A stretch of 64,000 nt of DNA from Lacrimispora amygdalina (lineage in GTDB: Bacteria > Bacillota > Clostridia > Lachnospirales > Lachnospiraceae): contig NZ_QOHO01000107.1 of the NCBI RefSeq assembly GCF_003432035.1, positions 1 through 64,000 of the forward strand, given 5' to 3'. How positions within the stretch are numbered: position 1 is the first letter of the stretch; the number at the start of each line of letters is the position of its first letter. The position numbers and the translations under genes were made by a program. The notes under the pieces are model-generated. The model saw only the letters and a program-made list of their open reading frames with translations. It was not told where the DNA came from and ran no database searches. This document shows, in pieces, positions 16,817-24,203 of the stretch.

Positions 16817-17716
16817 TTAAGAATTTTCACAGTCCTTGATAAACCTATTGTTTCTATACTTAATTACCTTTTGTAAATTGATGATGTAATTTTTCATTTC
16901 ATTTTCACTTAACTCAGAAAATAAGTACTCACGTTCTATATATCTGCTCTCTTGAGAATACATACACTGTATGTTAGTTTTAAAAATATCTGCATCATCA
17001 TAATTCAGTTCTTTTGTTATACCATCAAACTCTATACAGAAAAAATCCCGTGAAAACATACACTCTAAATGCTCACTTTTAATCCACTCTACCAATTTTT
17101 CATTGTTATCTTGAAAATATATAGAAAGTTTTCCACCTTTAAAGCACTGCCATAATGTTAAATCAAGTTTATCTTCCGTTAAACGAAATCTATCATTATT
17201 CATCAATCTCTTACCATATGAATTTGTTTTATCTGGTAACAGAAAAAGATTTCCCCGAGTCCAATATTCTTTAGCTTGGTAATCAAACATTTCCATTGTT
17301 CTTTTTATTATTTCTTTATCTTTTATGTTTAGTAAATTACTTATAACCTTAAAATTTTTAGAATATCTTCCCTCCTTATTCTTACGTACACCGTCAAGCT
17401 TTACATCTTTGATTCTAATCATCGTACTAAACAGTATCCAAAAAGAAAAAGTAACATCTGCACACTTAGCATACATAATATTCTTATTCTCTAAAGTTTT
17501 CTTTTCAATTTCAAAAAACAAAGCATCTCCGTCGCTTTTTTCTCTTGGCAAACTACTATTAATAACATCAAAAATACAATAATAATTAAGTAACTTTTCC
17601 ACTGGTGTCATTTCATTTGATAGTAATTGCTTTTTTTGAAATTCTATACCATTAATATTATCTAATTCCTCTGATAAATTCTTATAGATTTCATCTAGTG
17701 CTTGATCTAATTTCAT
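16817..17716 (-). CDS. Orphan protein of unknown function
   Basis: A predicted 299-residue soluble protein I do not recognise. It is very AT-rich and lysine/asparagine-rich, mostly alpha-helical at the start (KLDQALDEIYKNLSEELDNI, EKLLNYYCIFDVIN) and mixed afterwards, without membrane segments or obvious catalytic motifs. Its stop abuts the broken end of the AAA/PDDEXK pseudogene, so it may have been inserted there. The ATG at 17716 follows GGAGATA at five bases. The shape (helical sensor-like protein in an accessory island) would suit a defence effector, but nothing in the sequence proves it. Confidence 0.5.
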   Translation of the reverse strand: MKLDQALDEIYKNLSEELDNINGIEFQKKQLLSNEMTPVEKLLNYYCIFDVINSSLPREKSDGDALFFEIEKKTLENKNIMYAKCADVTFSFWILFSTMIRIKDVKLDGVRKNKEGRYSKNFKVISNLLNIKDKEIIKRTMEMFDYQAKEYWTRGNLFLLPDKTNSYGKRLMNNDRFRLTEDKLDLTLWQCFKGGKLSIYFQDNNEKLVEWIKSEHLECMFSRDFFCIEFDGITKELNYDDADIFKTNIQCMYSQESRYIEREYLFSELSENEMKNYIINLQKVIKYRNNRFIKDCENS

Positions 17717-17752
17717 ATTATCTCCAAAATCAGTATTTAAAAATCCTGCCAA

Positions 17753-18545
17753 AAATTATTACTTCTTCGATAAAAATAGCGCTCCAATTAAAGCCAGAGC
17801 GCATTATAATGAGCGTGTTGAGAATTGAACCCTTTACTGCTGTTAAAAGTGCTCCTATTATAATGCTCATATATACAAGTTTATGATACTACAAAGTCTA
17901 AAAATTCACAATATGAAATAACACCCTAACCCTCCAGATTCAATCCTAATCCTCCCTAAATGCATCTATATATATATCAATAATCTTCGTATCAAACAGT
18001 AAAATTCTTCTTATATAAATCACCGCATGTGCTTCCTCTGCCATGTTACGGAAAGTATTAACTCCAACATAATATCTTTTGTCTCCTATTGCAATAAGCA
18101 CAGATCTTTTATATCTAATCATTTCTGGTTAATGCTATCTGGTAACACTTCTTTTTTCTTCATCTGTTCTATCCCTTCTGATGCTTTGAATTGTATGTTG
18201 ATAGGTCCAAGAGGTAATGCTTTCGTGTGAACATATTAAACAATCATTCGCAGACACTTTAAGTCTTGCCCTGTGCTCATAGTAATACAAAAAGGACACT
18301 TCTCTACCCATTATCTGGGCTTTGAAATGTCCTAATATTTTTACCACACACTATTTCTCGCATGTTTGTGATTTTATATGATTGTTGCTGTATTCATAGA
18401 ATTTTATGTCAGTTTTCATATCCTTTATATAGATCCATTATGCTCCATTGAAGCTTAGTTGTAAACAAGAATACTAATCGCGTACATTGTACTAATTTGT
18501 ATCGAATTTCTTCTTATCTATCAAGCGATTTCATCGTAGGGACGA
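17753..18545. other. Non-coding or gene-remnant stretch left of integrase
   Basis: About 800 AT-rich bases hold only broken frames. On the minus strand there is a 58-codon frame (17946-18122, MIRYKRSVLIAIGDKRYYVG...) preceded by a second fragment ending PDSINQK near 18119. Neither has a ribosome binding site or a family I recognise. They look like debris of an older insertion. The end of the mobile element must lie in or just right of this stretch, but I cannot fix the attachment core. Confidence 0.45.
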
Positions 18546-18558
18546 CTGCTCACTATAC

Positions 18559-18636
18559 TGTCGTTACCCTGCATCATCCTGCAGTCCCAACATGTTATCA
18601 AGCTTCTCACTTGCCGTTACACTGCACCATACTGCA
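18559..18636 (+). repeat. Direct repeats, likely integrase arm-type binding sites
   Basis: Two 25-base copies at 18559-18583 and 18612-18636 match at 21 positions. Both share the pattern TG-Y-CGTTAC-M-CTGCA-Y-CAT-M-CTGCA and are spaced 53 bases start to start. They lie just past the 3' end of the integrase gene, where tyrosine recombinases of mobile elements have arm-binding repeats. Confidence 0.65.
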
Positions 18637-18653
18637 CCTTACATTGGAATATC

Positions 18654-18672
18654 TGTGGCACAGATGTGGCAC
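18654..18672 (+). repeat. Short tandem TGTGGCAC repeat next to integrase stop
   Basis: The octamer TGTGGCAC occurs at 18654-18661 and again at 18665-18672, an 11-base period that places both copies on the same helical face. A related TTGTGGTAC follows. It lies 45 bases from the integrase stop and is probably part of the recombinase or excisionase binding region. Confidence 0.5.
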
Positions 18673-18716
18673 TCGGCAAATTTTTGTGGTACTTGGGAGT
18701 CCATCAAGGACTCTTC

Positions 18717-19949
18717 CTAAATGACATCATGATCATTTAACTGATCAAATATATCCTTCTTTTTGCTCTCCGATACTTCGGCGTAGATGTCCAGAGTTGT
18801 CTGAATATCCTTATGCCCCATAACGGATTGTATTACCTTAACATTGGTTTCATTCTCACAAAGCCTCGTACAGAACGTATGCCTTGTGATGTGGCAGCTG
18901 AAATCCGGTATGATCACCGGCTCTCTGCCTTCTTTCTTTGCATCCACTATTTCCTTTGCGTTATGATCCGATACTATGCGCTTAATTACCTTATTCACGC
19001 CAGCCGGATTGAGCAGCCCGCCAAAACGATTACAAAAGATGAAGTTCTTCATTCCTCCAAGCTCTACAACGCAATGATAGCCGTACTTTTCCTGGTTCTC
19101 TTTTTCAAGCTCCAGAGCTTCCTTGACCTTCTTGAGCATCGGAATAGTTCTGATACCCGCCTCTGTCTTTGGAAGTGCAAGCTCATATTCACACTTGTAG
19201 TTCTTGTCAGATCTCGGATAATAGGTAATATCGTGGTCAATGGTTATAATCCCATTATCCATATCGGCATCATCCCAACGCAGACCGATAACCTCTCCTA
19301 TACGGCATCCAGTACCGAACATCACGGTAAACAGTGGCTTCCATTTCAGATTCTTCTGAAGATTAAGACAATCAAGGAATGCCCTTTCTTCCTCTATTGT
19401 GAGTGCATGTCTTACCCCGGTCTCGCCGTCCCACTTCTTATTTACCTCAGCCATTGCTCCATCCGCAGGATTATTACGAATGACATTATCCCTGACTGCG
19501 AGCTGGAAGGTGGGACGTAGCACCGTATGAACAGAATCCACCGTGCTTACGGATAATCCCTTGCCAAGCAAAGCATTGTAAAACAGCACCACATCAGAAT
19601 ACCTGACACTTGAAAGTTTCTTCTTTCCGAATCCCTTTCTTACGTAGCGGTCATAGGTATACAGGTAATTGGTTCGTGTCGAACTACGAAGTTCAGTCTT
19701 AGTAGCTATGTAGCGGTCAAATGCGAAGTTCACATCTGCTTTGCCCTGGACATACATATCAAGTCCATCAAGCTGATCCCGCTGAAGCTGCTTTTCCTTC
19801 TCCCTAAGTTCCCCTAAGTCCTTGGAGTAGATACATCTCCTTTTTCCAAGGGGATCCGTATAGGAGTATCGGTAAAGCTTCTTCTCCTTCTTGTAGTCCT
19901 CGCCCTTGTGTAGTACCTTGCCCTTAGTGTCTTTCCGTATTTTTGCCAT
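18717..19949 (-). CDS. int: Tyrosine recombinase/integrase, Tn916 type
   Basis: This enzyme cuts and rejoins DNA at the attachment sites of the element. The N-terminal arm-binding domain (KEKKLYRYSYTDPLGKRRCIYSKDL) matches the Tn916 Int DNA-binding fold. It is followed by a core-binding SAM-like domain (residues about 75-160) and a catalytic domain with Arg near 216 (GTGCRIGEV), H-x-x-R near 353-356 (HITRHTF), GHK near 379 and nucleophile Tyr near 389 (TLDIYAEV). All catalytic residues are present, so it should be active. Its length of 410 residues is normal. The 3' end faces the arm-site repeats. Confidence 0.95.
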   Translation of the reverse strand: MAKIRKDTKGKVLHKGEDYKKEKKLYRYSYTDPLGKRRCIYSKDLGELREKEKQLQRDQLDGLDMYVQGKADVNFAFDRYIATKTELRSSTRTNYLYTYDRYVRKGFGKKKLSSVRYSDVVLFYNALLGKGLSVSTVDSVHTVLRPTFQLAVRDNVIRNNPADGAMAEVNKKWDGETGVRHALTIEEERAFLDCLNLQKNLKWKPLFTVMFGTGCRIGEVIGLRWDDADMDNGIITIDHDITYYPRSDKNYKCEYELALPKTEAGIRTIPMLKKVKEALELEKENQEKYGYHCVVELGGMKNFIFCNRFGGLLNPAGVNKVIKRIVSDHNAKEIVDAKKEGREPVIIPDFSCHITRHTFCTRLCENETNVKVIQSVMGHKDIQTTLDIYAEVSESKKKDIFDQLNDHDVI

Positions 19950-19988
19950 AGTTCATCCCTTTCTATTCAGGAAAGAGATTTTGCAAAA

Positions 19989-20162
19989 TTACTTGTGCTT
20001 GGTTTCAAACAGTAGCCTGACACCTTCACGTATGGTTTCTGTTATGGTCTGGTCGTTTTGGTCTGCACGCTGCTTTAACTGCTCAAATTCTTCATCGGTA
20101 AAGCGGATGGATATTTTACTTGACTTAGGCTTTTCTGCCTTCGGTCTTCCCATCTTTGCCAA
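19989..20162 (-). CDS. Ribbon-helix-helix regulator
   Basis: A small protein of about 57 residues with one RHH DNA-binding fold: KISIRFTDEEFEQLKQRADQNDQTITETIREGVRLLF. Such proteins control excision or transfer genes in mobile elements. I choose the TTG at 20162 because GGGAGGT lies eight bases upstream; the first ATG in the core (20153) is 17 bases from that ribosome binding site. The stop lies 39 bases upstream of the integrase start, so the two are probably co-transcribed. Confidence 0.8.
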   Translation of the reverse strand: MAKMGRPKAEKPKSSKISIRFTDEEFEQLKQRADQNDQTITETIREGVRLLFETKHK

Positions 20163-20252
20163 ATCAGCGTACCTCCCTTCAACCATCCTCATTATACTTT
20201 TTGTCCTACAACATGTCAAGGTTTTTGTCCTGCAAAATCTCCTAACCGAATC

Positions 20253-20531
20253 TTATGAATTGTTGAGTTTTATGTACTCTTCAACCTTTTCAAGATCCAC
20301 AAGCGCTATCTTATCAACATGTACAACCGCATCGGAATTGTTTGCCAGATCAGTAAACTTCCTCTCGCTCATGCTATACAGTTCTGCGCCTTCTTTATAC
20401 CTAACATATTTCTTTGTTGAGTATCTTTGCGTCCGCAGGAGAACAATAGAAAAGACATCACTCGGCACATAAAAGACCATATCGTTATAGATGCACTTAA
20501 CGAGGCTCTCTTCATCTTTCTCTTTCGCCAT
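20253..20531 (-). CDS. DUF6462 family protein (excisionase-like)
   Basis: A 92-residue protein common next to integrases of Lachnospiraceae elements. The diagnostic block is KKYVRYKEGAELYSMSERKFTDLANNSDAVVHVDKIALVDLEKVEEYI, a winged-helix or MerR-like fold resembling excisionases. Its expected role is directionality of recombination or control of integrase (inference from neighbourhood). A GAGGAG ribosome binding site sits nine bases before the ATG. Confidence 0.8.
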   Translation of the reverse strand: MAKEKDEESLVKCIYNDMVFYVPSDVFSIVLLRTQRYSTKKYVRYKEGAELYSMSERKFTDLANNSDAVVHVDKIALVDLEKVEEYIKLNNS

Positions 20532-21094
20532 AGGCTTATGCTCCTCTCGCTATAATAATTCATGGCTAATCAGCCAATAAAGGCGCACTTATCCCCTAAA
20601 CCATATTTCTTAACCGCAAATGCGCTTTTATTGACCGATAAACCTTTTTCTTAAAAAAATACTTTGCAGTGATCCTGGGTACAGATCACATTGGAATTCC
20701 ACCAGCTTCATCAGCCCCCACTCTCCGGGGAAGTAACTTTAACTAAGGAACGTATCATCGCCATAGGATCCCCAATCCTATTCTCAGCAACATATACGAC
20801 GCTCCGCAGCTCATAGAGAAATTCGCTTTTCTTCCTAAATATAAGAGTCGCATCATGGCGTACTTGCTGTTTGGCTTAACGCTCCGGTTGTTCTGCAAAG
20901 TACAAACAATATTCAGTTTTCAAAGTTCAGTGCCACCGTTACGGTGGTAATTCCTAACGCCGGACTTGTCAGCCCGAAAGGTACATAAGCGACACCTGCA
21001 GCTGCTACACCGCTTTTAGGCATATGCACCTTATGAGAATGACAAATAATAAATAATGAAGGCGATAGGAATCAGGAGTTATCGTTATAGTTGA
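20532..21094. other. Regulatory-looking intergenic region of the element
   Basis: About 560 bases without a conventional gene. It holds a perfect hairpin (CCACCG at 20933-20938, TTA loop, CGGTGG at 20942-20947) and a 54-codon minus-strand frame without normal start (20711-20872, listed separately). The length and position between the HTH/sigma genes and the excisionase-like gene suggest a long leader or small RNA, but no known RNA family is evident. Confidence 0.45.
20711..20872 (-). CDS. Candidate small protein without canonical start codon
   Basis: A frame running from a stop at 20876-20878 to TGA at 20711-20713 reads 54 codons with natural-looking composition. The core is RHDATLIFRKKSEFLYELRS, then VVYVAENRIGDPMAMIRSLV and KVTSPESGG. 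No ATG, GTG or TTG lies before the middle of the frame; the codon before RHDATL is GTA, one base from GTG. It may be a degenerate gene, use a rare start, or be a chance frame. I have the impression similar peptides occur in related elements but cannot verify this. Confidence 0.35.
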   Translation of the reverse strand, partial: KQQVRHDATLIFRKKSEFLYELRSVVYVAENRIGDPMAMIRSLVKVTSPESGG

Positions 21095-21343
21095 TTATTC
21101 CTTAAAGTTCATTACTGCGTTATCGAGGATAACGCCAACATCCCCGAGGAGATTGTCAAAGTCAAACATATCGGGGCTGAAACCTATAGCCTCTGACAAG
21201 GCCATTATCTCCTTGTTCAACTTATAACGCATAAGCCTGTCATAGTGCGCTCTCACATCAAACAGCGCAACAATATTGCCGGTAATAGCTGGCCTGATAA
21301 GATCAGCCTCCGGCGGAGTATATTTACGCCTCTTCACTTTCAC
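21095..21343 (-). CDS. Helix-turn-helix protein of Tn916-type element
   Basis: An 82-residue protein with the pattern PPEADLIRPAITGNIVALFDVRAHYDRLMRYKLNKE, resembling the small HTH proteins that accompany the sigma factor in Tn916-like elements. It is likely a regulator of transfer or excision genes. A GTG start at 21343 lies inside the sigma-factor gene (overlap about 20 bases) behind GGAGCGG, so translation is coupled. Confidence 0.75.
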   Translation of the reverse strand: MKVKRRKYTPPEADLIRPAITGNIVALFDVRAHYDRLMRYKLNKEIMALSEAIGFSPDMFDFDNLLGDVGVILDNAVMNFKE

Positions 21344-21761
21344 TTGCCGCTCCTTTCCTCAATTCTTTAATCGCCTTCGATTTTGTAGATTTTACTGTCT
21401 CGTACTCAATGCCCAGCTCGTTAGCGATTTCCTCAAGCGTCATATCCAGCAGGTAATACATAAGTAAAATCTCACGCTTTCGTTTCTGTAATTTGGGGAG
21501 CAATTTTGCAAGGCGCTCATCTCCAATGAAGACATCCTTGCCCCGTACCGTCATTTTTACTGCGTACAGGTTGTCATGCTCATCTTCTTGCATCATCATC
21601 GACGGATCTATCTCACCGCCGCCAAAATGAAGGATCAGGTACTGTGCCTGTTTGAATACCAGGTTGTGTGCTGCTCTACCGATCACCTCCTTGCAGTAAC
21701 AGTCAAACCTGTCCCTTAGACTCCCATCTTTATCTTTTGGATCGAATTCATAGCCGCTCAT
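21324..21761 (-). CDS. Sigma-70-like factor of mobile element
   Basis: A 145-residue protein with a C-terminal region-4 HTH: LPKLQKRKREILLMYYLLDMTLEEIANELGIEYETVKSTKSKAIKELRKG. The N-terminal half is element-specific. Proteins of this type occur in Tn916-family and related elements next to the small HTH protein and direct or modulate expression of element genes. RBS AAAGGAT precedes the ATG. It is transcribed leftward toward the excisionase and integrase genes. Confidence 0.85.
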   Translation of the reverse strand: MSGYEFDPKDKDGSLRDRFDCYCKEVIGRAAHNLVFKQAQYLILHFGGGEIDPSMMMQEDEHDNLYAVKMTVRGKDVFIGDERLAKLLPKLQKRKREILLMYYLLDMTLEEIANELGIEYETVKSTKSKAIKELRKGAASESEEA

Positions 21762-21871
21762 AGTTATCCTTTCTACGAATGGCTCCTGATTCCGTCCTTC
21801 ATTACAGAGAAGTATTTTCGAGGTCCAAATGTGGGTATAAATTTTGAAAAAAATTATTTTTCCTTCAAAAC

Positions 21872-21900
21872 TTTACATTTAGACTTTACTATTATATAAT
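21872..21900 (+). promoter_or_regulatory. Promoter of AbiE-type toxin-antitoxin operon
   Basis: TTTACA (21872-21877) is followed by 17 bases and TATAAT (21895-21900), a good housekeeping promoter 33 bases before the antitoxin ATG. Its antitoxin is known in this family to repress its own promoter. Confidence 0.75.
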
Positions 21901-21933
21901 TAAAGTGCGTTAGTTTCGAGGAGGTGATATAAA

Positions 21934-22551
21934 ATGTCAAAACTTCGAGAACAAAGAATTGAAATGCTAAAAGAAATGGCCGAAAAGACCGGCGGCATGA
22001 TCACAACATCCCAGATAGAAAAAGCAGGTATCAGCCGTGTACTGATACCCACCTTTATAGATGAAGGCATTCTTGTAAAAGAAGCTCGTGGAATATATTA
22101 TTATGCAGATGAGTTCCCAGATGATCTCCAGATCATACAGGCGAACAACCCAAGAGTAGTTTATTCCTATGGCACTGCCCTTTACCTTTGGGATATGTCC
22201 GACCGTACTCCCCATGTATGGGATGTCTCCGTGCCACAGGGATTTAATGCAACCCGGTTAAAAAAGGACAATAAGAATATCAGATTACATTATATAAATG
22301 CCGATAAATGGAGTGTTGGCATTACAGAGACCTTGACACCGGACGGAAACAAAGTCCGTCTGTATGATAAGGAAAGATGTATAATTGACCTGATCAAGAA
22401 AAAAGACAAGATAGATAAGCAGTTATATCTGCAGGCTCTGCACGAATACTTTAATGACCGAACTAACGACCATGCGCAGCTTATCAGATATGCTAAGATC
22501 TTCCATATAGAAAGACCTGTCAGAGACTACATGGATATACTGACAGGCTGA
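21934..22551 (+). CDS. AbiEi-type antitoxin (type IV toxin-antitoxin)
   Basis: It neutralises a nucleotidyltransferase toxin (AbiEii family) and represses the operon. The N-terminal winged helix is MLKEMAEKTGGMITTSQIEKAGISRVLIPTFIDEGILVKEARGIYYY. The C-terminal antitoxin domain includes VVYSYGTALYLWDMSDRTPHVWDVSVPQG and VRLYDKERCIIDLIK. The length of 205 residues is normal. RBS GGAGG precedes the ATG by nine bases. The toxin gene follows after 14 bases but is frameshifted here, so the antitoxin may be an orphan. Confidence 0.92.
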   Translation: MSKLREQRIEMLKEMAEKTGGMITTSQIEKAGISRVLIPTFIDEGILVKEARGIYYYADEFPDDLQIIQANNPRVVYSYGTALYLWDMSDRTPHVWDVSVPQGFNATRLKKDNKNIRLHYINADKWSVGITETLTPDGNKVRLYDKERCIIDLIKKKDKIDKQLYLQALHEYFNDRTNDHAQLIRYAKIFHIERPVRDYMDILTG

Positions 22552-22565
22552 AAGGAGCACCACAG

Positions 22566-23421
22566 ATGAAAACACCGGAGCAGCTTAAAGGCGCAATCCG
22601 CAATATAGCCAAAGAAAAAGATCTTCACGCTCAGGAAGTATTACAGATTTTTATGTTCGAGCGTATTCTGGAAAGATTATCCCTCTCTCCATATAAAAAG
22701 AACTTTGTCCTTGAAGGGCGGTCTGTTGATTTCTTCCATGATCGGCATTTCTGAAAGAACCACCATGGACATGGATACAACCGTCCGTGGAATAGATATG
22801 GACGAAGAAAACATTGAAAAAATCGTAAAAGAGATCTTCGACATTGATACCGGAGACGGAATCATCTTCCGTTTTGAGAAGATCGAGCCTATCCGTGAAG
22901 ATGATGATTACAACAATTTCCGAGTTCACTTTGTTGCAGAGTACGGCAAGATAAAGAACAAAATGAAGATTGACATCACCACCGGGGATGAGATCACACC
23001 TGCAGCTATCGAGTATTCTTTTCACACCATGTTCGATGAAAAGGACATTGATGTATATGCCTATACTTTGGAAACGATCCTTGCAGAAAAATATGAAACA
23101 GTTATCCGCAGAGGCATCGGGAATACCAGATCAAGGGACTTCTATGATCTGTATGTTCTCTTCCATCTTTACAGGGATTCCATCAATCCGGCACATTTCA
23201 GATTGGCTGTAGAGCATACTGCCAAGAAAAGAGGATCCTTTGATCTTTTGAAAAAATATGAGTCCATCTGCGCTGATGTAAAAGCAGAAGAATCTCTGGC
23301 AAATGACTGGAGCAATTACATCGCTGATGAGACATATGCAGCCAGGCTCTCATTTGATGAAGTGGTCGATAATGCTGTTGTAGTCGGAAAATATCTTGAG
23401 AACATTCCGGAAAATAATTGA
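22566..23421 (+). pseudogene. AbiEii-type nucleotidyltransferase toxin, frameshifted
   Basis: The first frame (22566-22754) gives the N-terminal helices ending KKNFVLEG and then stops out of register. The second frame (from about 22706 to 23421) supplies LKGGLLISSMIG, the G-G...S nucleotidyltransferase motif, followed by RTTMDMDTTVRG and the rest of the toxin (MKIDITTGDEI, RGIGNTRSRDFYDLYVLF). Removing one base near 22703-22706 (CTT-G-AAG) restores the family sequence FVLKGGLL. The break falls exactly at the catalytic motif, so no active toxin is expected unless the ribosome shifts frame or the base is a sequencing error. Confidence 0.85.
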
Positions 23422-23599
23422 CGTCAAGCTCCTGCTCTGCTAACATGACCTCAGTTCAAATTTTATAAGACACCTAAACTGCTACTATTACCGGTGCACC
23501 CGTGCGCCCGTACTGTGGCAGTTTTTTATTTTCCATTTATTCCCCCACAGTACAAAAGCATAAAAGCAATCGCCGGATACGGCGTTATGGGTTCAAAGC

Positions 23600-23760
23600 C
23601 GCCTGCCCTATGGCAGTCTGAACCCGCAAATCGGAACCGATTTGCAAGAAAAATACCAAGCATTGGATGTGTCATGACACATCCACATTTGCTGAACATT
23701 TTTCCGGCTGGAAAAATGACGCAAATGAGCTTGCAAGGGGATACTCCCCCTGACCCCCGT
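23600..23760 (+). other. oriT: Candidate oriT (origin of transfer)
   Basis: Three inverted repeats are packed within about 95 bases upstream of mobC: GCAAATCGG/CCGATTTGC (23626-23645, two-base gap), a perfect 20-base palindrome at 23665-23684 (half-site GGATGTGTCA) and CATTTTTCC/GGAAAAATG (23697-23718, four-base loop). The next bases include GCAAATGAGCTTGC and a C-rich stretch before the mobC leader. Nic regions of MobP-type elements are usually placed just upstream of mobC and the relaxase, as here. The nick position cannot be fixed. Confidence 0.6.
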
Positions 23761-23858
23761 TAATGCAGAACTGCATCCTTTTCCCTCTCCGAAAAAGAGC
23801 ATTTCTGCCACAAAAACAAATACGCCGGATACGGCAATTTTGAAAGGAAGTGTCCTAT

Positions 23859-24203
23859 ATGAGCAAGGAACGTGATAGAAAGATACCCATCCAGGTGTAT
23901 CTGAACGAGAATGAAAAATATGTCCTTGATGAGAAAATCAAACAATCCAAAATGCGGAATATATCTGAGTATATTCGTCACCTGATCCTATACGGTTATG
24001 TCTATGACATCGACTATAACGGGCTGAAGGAATACAGCTACCAAATAGCCGCCCTCGGCAGAAACATAAACATGATTAGAGAGCGAATTATGAAAACAGG
24101 GAACGCTTACGAAGAAGATCTAAATGAGATAAAGGAGCTGATGGATAAGATATGGCATACACACGAATCCATGCTATCAAAAGTACCGTTACAAAAGCTG
24201 TAG
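23859..24203 (+). CDS. mobC: MobC-family relaxosome accessory protein
   Basis: A ribbon-helix-helix-type accessory protein of 114 residues that helps the relaxase open oriT. Visible signatures are KIPIQVYLNENEKYVLDEKIKQSKMRNISEYIRHLIL and the C-terminal helix QIAALGRNINMIRERIMKTG...LNEIKELMDKIW. I start at the ATG at 23859 behind AAAGGAAG; a GTG nine bases upstream is possible. The 3' end overlaps the relaxase gene by about 50 bases, indicating coupled synthesis. Confidence 0.85.
   Translation: MSKERDRKIPIQVYLNENEKYVLDEKIKQSKMRNISEYIRHLILYGYVYDIDYNGLKEYSYQIAALGRNINMIRERIMKTGNAYEEDLNEIKELMDKIWHTHESMLSKVPLQKL

Noticed and set aside
18135-18347. A 70-codon minus-strand frame left of the integrase
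   Set aside because: No ribosome binding site and no recognisable family; a different frame in the same place also looks coding-like, so both appear to be debris.
18813-19520. A 235-codon plus-strand frame inside the integrase gene
   Set aside because: Antisense to an intact tyrosine recombinase with all catalytic residues; a composition effect.
23850-23858. Earlier GTG start for mobC
   Set aside because: It lies within the ribosome binding site; the ATG at 23859 has better spacing.
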